Assembly: GCA_964636705.1 (NCBI GenBank)
Contig: CAZWUJ010000011.1
Coordinates: forward strand, 55,718-119,717
From: VXRJ01 sp964636705
Lineage (GTDB): Bacteria > Acidobacteriota > Vicinamibacteria > Vicinamibacterales > UBA8438
Direction of reading: 5' to 3'
DNA: 64,000 bases
How positions within the stretch are numbered: the first letter of the stretch is position 1; each line of letters begins with the position of its first letter. Under the pieces are notes generated by a model. It was not told the DNA's origin and did not search any database. It saw nothing but the letters and a program-made list of their open reading frames with translations. Positions 36,200-44,395 of this stretch are shown here, piece after piece. The position numbers and the translations under genes were made by a program.

Positions 36200-37534
36200 C
36201 TATGGCAGCGGCGGACCGCTCCGCTCGCTGGCGCGAGCGTAGGTGTAGTGGCTCCGGTGCTGTATCTCGAGGTCGTCGCGGCCCGCCACTTCAACCCGCA
36301 GCCGGCGGGTCCTGAACGTCGGGTCGGGATTGCTCGAATAGAAGCCGAGTACGTAGTAGTCGCTCGTCTCCGCGTCGATCTCGCGGAAGGCGTCATCAAA
36401 GTCGTTCCGGTTCACGATCGCCCTTCCGCCCGTCAGTTCGGCGAGGGCGCGCAGACTGTTCTGCGTCGTGAACACGAAGTCGCGGAATCCCTCCGCAGGT
36501 CCGTTGTAGTCGATGTCAGGGCCCGTGACCAGGCCGCGGGGGTCGACGGTGTAGAACGACGCGTTCGCCCGGTTGGCCGCCTTCGACAACTCGGCGATCT
36601 CCATCGCGAGGTCGGCATCGTTGAACACGTGACCCTGCGCGGCGATCAGGTCGAACGGATCGGTCGCGGGATCCGCCACGCCATCGTAAAGGCCGTCCCG
36701 GTCGAAGGCCCCCCAGTCCTGCGATTCCTGGGCGATAGGCGACCGCGCGAAAACCCGCTCATGCTCGAACGGATTGAAGTCGTAACCGCTGCTGAAGTAG
36801 ATGACGACCTTGCGCCGGTTCTGGATATCCTCAAGGTTCCTGACGACATCGCGCATCGTCTTGAAGGCGACATGGGCGCGCCACTGCAGTTCCTGAACGC
36901 CGCGCGGACCGGGCGCGAGCAGGGTCATCTCGCCAGGGTTGAAGCCGTCGCCCGTCATCCGGTCCGCGGAGGACTTGATGAGGCTCCGGTCGTATGTCAT
37001 GTCGACGCGAATCGAGGAAGGCCCGGTCGAGACGATGCCGAACAGATCGCCCTCATGAATGAGGTTGTCGGCCAACTGCTCGAAGACAGCGCGAGCCCGC
37101 GGCGTCTTGCTGGTCTCGATGTGCAGGTCGTCGATCAGGATGACGAAGATCCGGCCCGCCGTCTCGCTGATGGCCCGGGTGGGGGGCAAGATGATGCCCT
37201 CCTGCGGCGGCGGCGGCGGGAGCAACTGATTGAAGACCCGGCCGCCATGGACCAGCACCAGCGAGGCGACTTCCTGCTCGATGTCGTCCTCCCACACGCG
37301 GAAGTCGTTCTCGGTGAGCTCGGGGATGAATACCCCTTGCTGGTCCCGAACGATGACGTCGGTGGTCACGAGCGTCACCCCGGACCGGAAGACCGGTGAT
37401 TGATCGCTCGCGGTGTCCGCTACCTGGCTCGGACCCGAGGGGGCCTGCGCACCAACCGCAACGCCAAGCGCCGCGATGAGCAACGCCGCAGGAAAGCCCC
37501 GGAACCGAACCGCCCCACGGTTCCCTTTGGTCAT
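36200..37534 (-). CDS. secreted VWA-domain protein of acidobacterial type
   Basis: 444-residue secreted protein. A signal peptide (residues 1-29, ending near GAQA) is followed by a beta domain with RSGVTLVTTDVIVRDQQG and LTENDFRVWEDDIEQEV, then a von Willebrand A domain beginning IFVILIDDLHIETS; its MIDAS-like motif is altered (DDLH instead of DXSXS), and VIYFSSGYD follows. This layout matches the VWFA-related domain found mostly in Acidobacteria. Function unknown; extracellular binding is inferred. A TATAAT box lies 9 bases before the ATG with no ribosome site, so the mRNA may be leaderless. Confidence 0.87.
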   Translation of the reverse strand: MTKGNRGAVRFRGFPAALLIAALGVAVGAQAPSGPSQVADTASDQSPVFRSGVTLVTTDVIVRDQQGVFIPELTENDFRVWEDDIEQEVASLVLVHGGRVFNQLLPPPPPQEGIILPPTRAISETAGRIFVILIDDLHIETSKTPRARAVFEQLADNLIHEGDLFGIVSTGPSSIRVDMTYDRSLIKSSADRMTGDGFNPGEMTLLAPGPRGVQELQWRAHVAFKTMRDVVRNLEDIQNRRKVVIYFSSGYDFNPFEHERVFARSPIAQESQDWGAFDRDGLYDGVADPATDPFDLIAAQGHVFNDADLAMEIAELSKAANRANASFYTVDPRGLVTGPDIDYNGPAEGFRDFVFTTQNSLRALAELTGGRAIVNRNDFDDAFREIDAETSDYYVLGFYSSNPDPTFRTRRLRVEVAGRDDLEIQHRSHYTYARASERSGPPLP

Positions 37535-37543
37535 GATTCATCA

Positions 37544-37571
37544 ATTATAGCGCGACCGGTCGATACGTCGA
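37544..37571 (-). promoter_or_regulatory. promoter of the VWA gene, leaderless
   Basis: On the minus strand a perfect TATAAT (plus positions 37544-37549) is preceded at 16 bases by TCGACG (37566-37571, 4 of 6 to TTGACA). The -10 box ends only 9 bases before the VWA ATG, so transcription should begin at or within a few bases of the start codon. Confidence 0.5.
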
Positions 37572-37581
37572 GCCGTTTTCG

Positions 37582-38301
37582 TCAGTCGTTCAGGGCGCGG
37601 CGAATGGCCGCCGCCTCGCGGTCGAACCTTTCTACCCCGACCACCGCCTCCTCTCCCGCGCGCCATGCGTCCGGGTCGAGCGATTCGAGCCGCGCCGCAA
37701 TGGCGACTTGATCCGCAGGCTCCAGCTCGCGCTCCTCCAGGAGTTGGCACAGCCCGGCATGCTGCGCACGGAGCCCGTTCAGCGCCTCTTCTCCCAACAG
37801 CGCCGCCACCGGGTGTTCGCCTGCTTCGCCCGCTTCCCGGTCTGCGTCAGGCGGCGCCTGCCCTGCGTCCGGCTTGGGCGCCTCCTCGGTCCGCGTCACT
37901 GCCTCGAACGACGACCCCGCTGCGCCGGGGGTCCGCGGCTCATCCGGCGCCGCCGATGCCCGTGTCTCCGTCGACGCGGTGACGGCCGGCTCGGGCGCCG
38001 GCGGCCGCCCAACCTCCGCCTCCCGGCGGCGCCCGCGCGTCCTGGGGCCCTTGTCCGCCGCCGGGGGCGCCGGCCGCGGCCGGGAAGCCCTGGTCATCTT
38101 GCTCCAGTCAAACGTCAGATCGGGATGGGACTCTTCGATTGCCCGGATCGCTTCCCCGTCGAGCGGCTCGCGACCAACGGAAATGTTCGAGGGTGTCCGG
38201 AACCAGTACAGGAGCGACGGTCGCGAGCCCGACCGGAGCCCGTGCAGAACGTACGTATGTTCATAGCCCCGATCGTCGCGCAGGAATCGAAGGTACGGCA
38301 T
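37582..38301 (-). CDS. hypothetical protein with long disordered middle
   Basis: 239 residues, not recognised. Residues 1-75 look like a folded alpha/beta unit (MPYLRFLRDDRGYEHTYVLH, YWFRTPSNISVGREPLD). Residues 75-170 are Pro/Ala/Glu/Arg-rich and probably disordered. Residues 170-239 are helical and acidic, with HAGLCQLLEERELEP and DREAAAIRRALND. No signal peptide. The start is uncertain: a GTG at 38349 would add 16 residues. Divergent from hemE. It could be a scaffold or nucleic-acid-associated protein, but that is a guess. Confidence 0.65.
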   Translation of the reverse strand: MPYLRFLRDDRGYEHTYVLHGLRSGSRPSLLYWFRTPSNISVGREPLDGEAIRAIEESHPDLTFDWSKMTRASRPRPAPPAADKGPRTRGRRREAEVGRPPAPEPAVTASTETRASAAPDEPRTPGAAGSSFEAVTRTEEAPKPDAGQAPPDADREAGEAGEHPVAALLGEEALNGLRAQHAGLCQLLEERELEPADQVAIAARLESLDPDAWRAGEEAVVGVERFDREAAAIRRALND

Positions 38302-38361
38302 GGCGGCGAACGCGGCTTCCACGGCCGCGCCGGACCGGAAGGCTAGCACGGATCCGCCGCG

Positions 38362-39417
38362 GTGTACGATCCTGTCGTGAACGATCGCTTCCTTCGAGCC
38401 TGCCGTCGCGAACCGGTCGACGCGACCCCGGTCTGGTTCATGCGGCAGGCGGGGCGCTACATGGCCGAGTACCGCGACATTCGGGCGCGGCACACGCTGC
38501 TGGAAATCTGCGCGCAACCCGAGCTGGCCGCCCGGGTGACGCTGCAACCCGTCGAGCGCCTCGATGTCGATGCCGCCATCCTCTTCTCGGACCTGCTGTT
38601 GCCGCTGGCGCCGATGGGAATCCCCTTCGATTTCCAGGCCGGCGAAGGGCCGGTGATCCGGAATCCCTTACGCAGCGCCGCCGACATCGATCGGTTGCGC
38701 CAGGTCGAGCCGCGCGAATCGCTCGGACACGTGCTGGCCACCATCCGGATTCTCGCCCGCGAACTGGAGGATCGGGTCCCGCTCATCGGCTTCGGCGGCG
38801 CGCCGTTCACCCTCGCGTCGTACGCCATCGAGGGAGGTGGATCCCGGAACTACGCAAAGACGAAGGCGCTCATGTACGGCGAGCCGGAAGCGTGGCACCG
38901 GCTGTGCGACGCCTTCGCGATGGTTCTCAGCGACTATCTGGTCGCGCAGGTGGAGTCGGGAGCGCAAGCCATCCAGTTGTTCGACTCCTGGGTCGGCGCC
39001 CTCAGCCCGGACGACTACCAGGAGTTCGCCGCCCCGCACACCAGGCGGATACTCGCCGCCGTCGCCGGCACCGGAGTGCCGGTCCTCCACTTCGGCACCG
39101 GCACCGCGACTCTGCTCGAAGCGATGACCGAGGCGGGGGGCGATGTCATCGGCGTCGACTGGCGCGTGCCCATCGACGAGGCATGGAAACGAATCGGCGC
39201 CGACCGCGCCGTGCAGGGCAATCTCGACCCGACGCTGTTGCTCGGACCGATGGAACGGATGCTCGCCGGGGCCGAGGACGTCCTGATGCGCGTCGGCGGC
39301 CGTGCCGGCCACGTCTTCAACCTGGGACACGGCATTCTGCCCGAGACGCCGGTGGAACATGTTCAGGCGCTCGCCCGATTTGTGCACCAGGGCGGCTACG
39401 GCTTCGGCCGCCACTGA
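38362..39417 (+). CDS. hemE: uroporphyrinogen decarboxylase
   Basis: 351-residue enzyme removing four carboxylates from uroporphyrinogen III to give coproporphyrinogen III. VWFMRQAGRYMAEYR near the N-terminus contains the conserved Arg residues, DLLLPLAPMGIPFDF holds the catalytic Asp, GFGGAPFTLASYAIEGGGS and LGHGILPETPVEHV complete the TIM-barrel signature. A GTG start is used; a second GTG five codons later is equally plausible. Its stop overlaps the hemG start by one base. Confidence 0.95.
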   Translation: MYDPVVNDRFLRACRREPVDATPVWFMRQAGRYMAEYRDIRARHTLLEICAQPELAARVTLQPVERLDVDAAILFSDLLLPLAPMGIPFDFQAGEGPVIRNPLRSAADIDRLRQVEPRESLGHVLATIRILARELEDRVPLIGFGGAPFTLASYAIEGGGSRNYAKTKALMYGEPEAWHRLCDAFAMVLSDYLVAQVESGAQAIQLFDSWVGALSPDDYQEFAAPHTRRILAAVAGTGVPVLHFGTGTATLLEAMTEAGGDVIGVDWRVPIDEAWKRIGADRAVQGNLDPTLLLGPMERMLAGAEDVLMRVGGRAGHVFNLGHGILPETPVEHVQALARFVHQGGYGFGRH

Positions 39418-40847
39418 TGGACCACGTCCCGTTCGCCGTCGTCGGCGGAGGGATCAGCGGTCTGGCCGCGGCGTTCGAACTGCACCGGCAGGGTGCGCCG
39501 TTTCTGCTGTTCGAGTCGTCCGGCCGAGTCGGCGGAATGATCCGGACTGACCACGTGGCCGGATTCACCCTCGATGCCGGCCCCGACTCGCTGCTCGTCG
39601 AGAAACCGGCGGCCATCGATCTCTGCCGCGAGCTGGGCCTGGCCGATCGACTCGTACCCGTGCTGCCCCCCCGCCGCGCCTACGTGCTGCGCGGCGGCCG
39701 GTTGCGGCCCCTGCCCCACGGCGCGCCGTTCGGCATCCCCACCAGCCCTGGCGCGCTCGGCCGCAGCGATCACCTCTCGTGGACCGGACGGATCCGGATG
39801 GCGTTCGACGTCGTCCCGGGGCGCCGGACGGCGCCCGGCGCCGACGAATCCATCGCTTCCTTCTTCCGCCGGCGGTTCGGACAGGAGGCGGTCGACATCC
39901 TGGCCGAGCCGTTGCTCGCGGGCATCCACGCCGGCAACGCGGAACGGCTGTCGATGCGGGCGCTCTTCCCCCGCCTCGTGGACGCCGAACGGACGCACGG
40001 GAGCGTCATCCGGGGCCTTCGCCTGGCAAGCGCCGGGCGCGCCGCCGCGCGCCGCGAGGGACCCTTCCGCTCGCTGCCGGAGGGGCTCGAAGCGCTGCCT
40101 CGCGCAGTCGCCGCCGCACTGCCAGAGGGGTCGGTTCGCTGCCGCAGCGCGATCGGCGCGATTACTCCCGCGCGATCGGCGGCGCCGTCGCCGTCCGGCT
40201 CGGCGGGTGGACGCTATCTTCTGCACCTCGACGGCGGCGCGCCCGACGTGGCCGCCGATCAGGTGATCTGCGCATTGTCCGCCGCCGGAACGGCGCGACT
40301 CGTCGGAAGGATGAGCGAGCCCGTCGCCCGACTCTGCCGAACCCTCTCCACGACGTCGACCGCCGTCGTCGCGCTCGCCTTCCCGCGCGGCGCCGTCGCG
40401 CACCCTCTCGACGGCTCCGGTTTCGTCGTTCCGCGCGCCGGGAGTGGACCCTCCATCCTCGCCGCCACCTGGATATCGTCCAAGTGGCCCGGCCGGGCTC
40501 CGGACGGCCAGATCCTGCTGCGGGGCTTCGTGGGCGGCGCCCGCGCCCCGGAACTGCTCGACAGTAGCGACGACGACCTCGTCCAGCGGGTCCACCGCGA
40601 TCTCGCGCGTATTCTGGACATACGCGGCGCGCCGTCGCTTGCCCGGGTCTATCGCTGGCCAGACGCCAATCCGCAGCTCGAAGTCGGCCACCTCGACCGG
40701 ATCGCCCGGATCGACGAACACCTGAAGAGCCTGCCCGGCTTCCGTATCGTCGGCGCCGCCTTCCGCGGCGTCGGCATCCCCGACTGCGTCGCGGCGGGCC
40801 GTGCGGCCGCCCGCGCGGCGCTGGAGGAGCAAAGGCGGTCATCGTGA
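39417..40847 (+). CDS. hemG: protoporphyrinogen oxidase (HemG/HemY type)
   Basis: 476-residue FAD-dependent oxidase making protoporphyrin IX (or oxidising coproporphyrinogen in the alternative pathway). FAD motif VVGGGISGLAAAFELHRQG at residues 8-26, GGMIRTDHVAGFTLDAGPDS, the central DILAEPLLAGIHAGNAERLS block, and a C-terminal FAD-binding GIPDCVAAGRAAA segment. The ATG overlaps the hemE stop by one base. No ferrochelatase follows; arginase does instead. Confidence 0.92.
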   Translation: MDHVPFAVVGGGISGLAAAFELHRQGAPFLLFESSGRVGGMIRTDHVAGFTLDAGPDSLLVEKPAAIDLCRELGLADRLVPVLPPRRAYVLRGGRLRPLPHGAPFGIPTSPGALGRSDHLSWTGRIRMAFDVVPGRRTAPGADESIASFFRRRFGQEAVDILAEPLLAGIHAGNAERLSMRALFPRLVDAERTHGSVIRGLRLASAGRAAARREGPFRSLPEGLEALPRAVAAALPEGSVRCRSAIGAITPARSAAPSPSGSAGGRYLLHLDGGAPDVAADQVICALSAAGTARLVGRMSEPVARLCRTLSTTSTAVVALAFPRGAVAHPLDGSGFVVPRAGSGPSILAATWISSKWPGRAPDGQILLRGFVGGARAPELLDSSDDDLVQRVHRDLARILDIRGAPSLARVYRWPDANPQLEVGHLDRIARIDEHLKSLPGFRIVGAAFRGVGIPDCVAAGRAAARAALEEQRRSS

Positions 40848-41779
40848 CCTCGCGATCGGCGCCAGCGCTACCGTCCGTCGAGATCATCGGCGCCCCCCTC
40901 GACCTCGGCTCGGGACGCCGAGGCACCGACATGGGCCCCTCCGCCGTCCGTATCGCAGGTCTCAGCGAACACGTCGCGGCGCTCGGCTATCGAGTGACCG
41001 ACCGGGGCGACGTCGCGACGCCGCTACCCGAGACGCAATCGCCGAATGACACCCGCAAGAAGTACATCGCGGCGATCGCCGGCGTCTGCCGGCGGGTCTA
41101 CCGCGCTGCGGCGGCAACCCACGGCGCCGGCGCCTTGCCGGTCGTAGTCGGCGGCGACCACAGCCTGGCGGCCGGATCCGTCGCCGCGACCGCAGCGGCG
41201 GCACGGCGGAACCGCGCGCGGGTCGGGCTCCTCTGGGTCGACGCGCATGCCGACATGAACACGCCCTCGACCACAACGAGCGGCAACGTCCACGGCATGC
41301 CGCTTGCCGCGTTGCTGGGGCCGGAACCGCGCGAACTGGCGACGATCGGACGGCGGGGCGGTTCGCGGATCAACCCCGAGAACGTCGTGCTGATCGGCAT
41401 CCGCAGCCTCGACGCGGAGGAACGCGAGCGGGTACGCAACTCCGGAGTCACGGTCTTCACCATGAAGGAAGTGGACCGCCTCGGGATGGCCGCCGTGGCA
41501 ACGCGGGCCCTTGCGCTCGCGGGTGAGGGAACTGCGGGCGTTCACGTCTCGTTCGACCTCGATGTCTGCGACCCGTCGATCGCGCCGGGCGTCGGCACGC
41601 CGGTTCGGGGCGGGTTCAGCTACCGCGAAGCGCACCTGCTGATGGAAACCGTGGCCGACAGCGGCCAACTCCGCGCCCTCGACCTGGTGGAGATAAACCC
41701 GACCCTCGACAACCGCAACGAGACCGCCGATCTGGCCGTCGAGTTGGCTCTCTCGGCGCTCGGCCGGCGCATCCTCTGA
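40844..41779 (+). CDS. arginase
   Basis: 311-residue ureohydrolase converting arginine to ornithine and urea. All manganese-ligand motifs are intact: GGDHSLAAG, WVDAHADMNTP, SFDLDVCDPSIAPG, and the substrate motif TSGNVHGMPLA typical of arginase rather than agmatinase. The GTG start overlaps the hemG stop by 4 bases, so it is translated with the heme genes; the functional link is unclear. Followed by a 94-base gap with no gene. Confidence 0.92.
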   Translation: MTSRSAPALPSVEIIGAPLDLGSGRRGTDMGPSAVRIAGLSEHVAALGYRVTDRGDVATPLPETQSPNDTRKKYIAAIAGVCRRVYRAAAATHGAGALPVVVGGDHSLAAGSVAATAAAARRNRARVGLLWVDAHADMNTPSTTTSGNVHGMPLAALLGPEPRELATIGRRGGSRINPENVVLIGIRSLDAEERERVRNSGVTVFTMKEVDRLGMAAVATRALALAGEGTAGVHVSFDLDVCDPSIAPGVGTPVRGGFSYREAHLLMETVADSGQLRALDLVEINPTLDNRNETADLAVELALSALGRRIL

Positions 41780-41873
41780 CCGCCGCCGGGCGGCGTCGGC
41801 GCCGTGATATCCTGTTTGTCTCGCGAGCGTTCGGCACGCGTGCACTCTCAAGTCCCGGAAAGGCAGTCAAACG

Positions 41874-42509
41874 ATGCGGATCAACTCCTGGAAGCTCTTT
41901 ATCGTGGGCACCGTTCTGGCGTTCGCGGTCGGGTGCGGCGGCGGAGACATGGACATGGCGGAGGCTCCGGACGCTGACGCGATGGACCATGCAGACATGG
42001 ACATGGACACCGGCGCGCAAGGGATGGAGATGATCGGCGGCGGTCACGCCACCCCGGTCCACGAAGGCGCGGGCGGCAGTCCGCACGTGAGCGTCCATTG
42101 GGGTGTCGGTGGCGGGAATATCACCATCGACTACGGCCGGCCGTACCTCAAGGGACGCGTCGTCGGCGAGAACGTACCGCCCATGGCCGATGCGGTATGG
42201 CGGCTCGGCGCCGATGAGGCCACTACGCTCCGGACCGACCGCGACCTCATGCTGGGTGGGACCCACATCCCGGCCGGCGAATACACGCTCTGGACCCAGC
42301 ACATGAACGACGAGTTTCACCTCATCGTCAACAGCGAGACGGGCCAGTGGGGAACGGCCTACAACGGCGAGCACGACTTCGCCCACATTCCGATGGAGGT
42401 AGGCGAGCTCGATCCGCCGGCCGAGCAGCTCACGATCGCCCTTGACGAGGACTCCCTATCGTTCGACTGGGGCGCCCTCACCGCCAGCGTCTCGCTGATG
42501 GTGCACTGA
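41874..42509 (+). CDS. DUF2911 lipoprotein with Met/Asp/His-rich arm
   Basis: 211-residue predicted lipoprotein. Signal peptide ends in AFAVGC, Cys21. Residues 25-52 are extremely rich in Met, Asp and His (for example MDHADMDMD), a composition seen in copper- or other metal-binding arms. Residues 70-211 are the DUF2911 domain, with VSVHWGVGGGNITIDYGRPY, LKGRVVG, WRLGADEATTLRTDRD and IPAGEYTLWT. Function unknown. AAAGG lies upstream of the ATG. Convergent with the PQQ alcohol dehydrogenase gene. Confidence 0.85.
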   Translation: MRINSWKLFIVGTVLAFAVGCGGGDMDMAEAPDADAMDHADMDMDTGAQGMEMIGGGHATPVHEGAGGSPHVSVHWGVGGGNITIDYGRPYLKGRVVGENVPPMADAVWRLGADEATTLRTDRDLMLGGTHIPAGEYTLWTQHMNDEFHLIVNSETGQWGTAYNGEHDFAHIPMEVGELDPPAEQLTIALDEDSLSFDWGALTASVSLMVH

Positions 42510-42577
42510 CGCGCCACCGTTCTCGTTCGCGTCGGGCGTGGACCGGCTGCGCTACCGAGCGCCGTGCGCCACCCGGA

Positions 42578-44320
42578 TCATCGCGCTTCCGGGGGCAGGG
42601 CGAAGACCCAGAGGACGCCTCCCTGGGGCACCAGCAGCTCGGCCTCGAAGTGCGCATTCACCGCGCGCTGCATGCCCGCGGCATCCACCCCCCAGCCGGA
42701 TTGCACCGCGATGTACTGCACGCCGTCGAGCTCGTAGGACGAGGGCACGCCGATCACGCCGGAGTTGGTCCGCTGCTCCCAGAGCACCTCGCCGGTCTCG
42801 GCGTCGAACGCTCGAAAGTACCGGTCGTTGGTGCCGCCCGCGAAGACGAGGCCGCCGCCAGTCGTCATAATCGGCCCCCAGTTCTGCGAATCCGGAAACT
42901 CGTGCGTCCAGACCTCTTCACCGGTGGCTAGATTCCACGCCTGGATCTCCCCGATGTGCTCGGCGTCGTCCACGACGAACACGGTCTGCGATGCTCCCGT
43001 GAAGCCACGCCCCGGCACGTAGTCCACCTCAACGCCGACCATGTTCGAGCAGAGGTTCTCGTTCGCAGGGATGTAGAGGTAGCCCGTCTGGGGGCTGTAG
43101 GCGGCCGGCGGCCAATCCTTGCCGCCCCAGAGGGACGGGCAGAAGGTGGCGGGTCTGTTGGTTCCCGGTTTGCGCTCCTGGTCGTACTCCGGCCGGCCGC
43201 TCACCGGATCGATCGCCGTGAACACGTTCTGATACACGTAGGGCTGCGCCTCGACGAAGTTGATGGCATCGTCGGTCCGCTCGAGCATCCACAGGTAGCC
43301 GTTGCGAGCCGGATGCACCAGCGTCGGGATGGTGCGGCCGTCTCGCGGCACATCGATCAGCAGCGGCGCCGAGACCTCGTCCCAGTCCCAGGACCCGTTG
43401 TGGTGGTACTGGTGATAACCCTTGATCTCACCGGTGTCGGCGTCGAGCGCAATCACCGAGTTGGTGTAGAGGTTGTCGCCCGGCCGCTGATCGCCGATCC
43501 ACGGACCCGGATTGCCGGTGCCCCAGTAGGTCAGATTGCGTTCCGGGTCGTAGGACCCGGTGATCCAGATCGACGCGCCGCCGGTTTGCCACGCATCACC
43601 CGGCCATGTCTCGCTGCCCGGCTCGCCCGGCCCCGGAATGGTGTGGGTGCGCCACACTTCCTCGCCCGTCTCCGGATCGTACGCCGCCACGAACCCGCGG
43701 ATGCCTCGCTCGCCGCCCGACGCCCCGACCATCACCTTGCCACTGGCCACGAGCGGCGCGATCGTCATGTAGTAGCCGGTGCGGTAGTCGGCGACCGCCG
43801 TTTCCCAGACGAGCTCTCCCGACACGGCATCCAGGGCTACGACGAACGCGTCATGCGTTGTGGAGTAGACCTTGTCGCCGTACAGGCCGACGCCGCGGTT
43901 CGTGCGGTGCGGGTGGGCCATGTCCTCCGGAAACTGACGGTTGTAGATCCAGAGCTGCTCGCCCGTCCGCGCATCGATGGCAATGACGCGGTCCTCGGGC
44001 GTCGTGATGAACATCCTGCCGTCGTTGACGACCGGCGGAGCTTCGTGGCCGGAATTCACCCCGGTCGACATCGTCCACACCGGCACGAGTTCGGCGACAT
44101 TCGCCGTCGTGATCTGGTCGAGCGGACTGTAGCCCCAGCTATCGTAGGTGCCCCGGTACATCAGCCAGTCGCCGGGATCCGGCGAGCGCAGGCGCTCATC
44201 CGTAACCGGCGTATAGTCCGGCTCCCGCTCCTGGGCCGGCGTCGTCGAGCAGGCCGCCAGCGCCGCCAGCGCGGCGGCCGAAGCTACCATGGTGAGTTGT
44301 CGGAACGGCCGTATCGTCAT
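42578..44320 (-). CDS. PQQ-dependent alcohol dehydrogenase, lanthanide-type site
   Basis: 580-residue eight-bladed propeller quinoprotein, predicted periplasmic lipoprotein (LAALAAC, Cys24). It oxidises an alcohol or aldehyde and passes electrons to a cytochrome or other carrier. Metal-site residues of the MxaF/XoxF family are all present: Glu204 in SGGERGIRG, Asn270 in GTGNPGPW, catalytic Asp312 and, two residues on, Asp314 in SWDWDE. The extra Asp is the known marker of lanthanide-dependent enzymes. The vicinal Cys-Cys of methanol dehydrogenase is absent. Third gene of an operon with the PepSY protein and the mini-lipoprotein. Substrate unknown. Confidence 0.88.
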   Translation of the reverse strand: MTIRPFRQLTMVASAAALAALAACSTTPAQEREPDYTPVTDERLRSPDPGDWLMYRGTYDSWGYSPLDQITTANVAELVPVWTMSTGVNSGHEAPPVVNDGRMFITTPEDRVIAIDARTGEQLWIYNRQFPEDMAHPHRTNRGVGLYGDKVYSTTHDAFVVALDAVSGELVWETAVADYRTGYYMTIAPLVASGKVMVGASGGERGIRGFVAAYDPETGEEVWRTHTIPGPGEPGSETWPGDAWQTGGASIWITGSYDPERNLTYWGTGNPGPWIGDQRPGDNLYTNSVIALDADTGEIKGYHQYHHNGSWDWDEVSAPLLIDVPRDGRTIPTLVHPARNGYLWMLERTDDAINFVEAQPYVYQNVFTAIDPVSGRPEYDQERKPGTNRPATFCPSLWGGKDWPPAAYSPQTGYLYIPANENLCSNMVGVEVDYVPGRGFTGASQTVFVVDDAEHIGEIQAWNLATGEEVWTHEFPDSQNWGPIMTTGGGLVFAGGTNDRYFRAFDAETGEVLWEQRTNSGVIGVPSSYELDGVQYIAVQSGWGVDAAGMQRAVNAHFEAELLVPQGGVLWVFALPPEAR

Positions 44321-44367
44321 GTCGTGCCCGCCTTCCTGCTTGTGGTGACTGCCGCCGCCAGAATATC

Positions 44368-44381
44368 GCCCCCGCGGGGGC
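44368..44381 (-). other. intercistronic GC palindrome before the PQQ gene
   Basis: A perfect 14-bp palindrome (GCCCCCG and its complement) in the 75-base gap between the PepSY gene and the PQQ dehydrogenase gene. No T-run follows. It may be a transcript-processing or attenuation element that lets the last gene be expressed differently. Confidence 0.4.
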
Positions 44382-44395
44382 CAGGCAAACAACCT

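Noticed and set aside
38139..39416. Apparent giant fusion protein reading through hemE into the protoporphyrinogen oxidase
   Set aside because: The upstream 426 codons are out of frame with hemE and have shadow composition; the oxidase family N-terminus begins at ATG 39417.
41948..42010. Tandem-looking GACATG repeats
   Set aside because: They encode the Met/Asp-rich arm of the DUF2911 lipoprotein; units are irregular and there are no spacers, so this is neither CRISPR nor a satellite.
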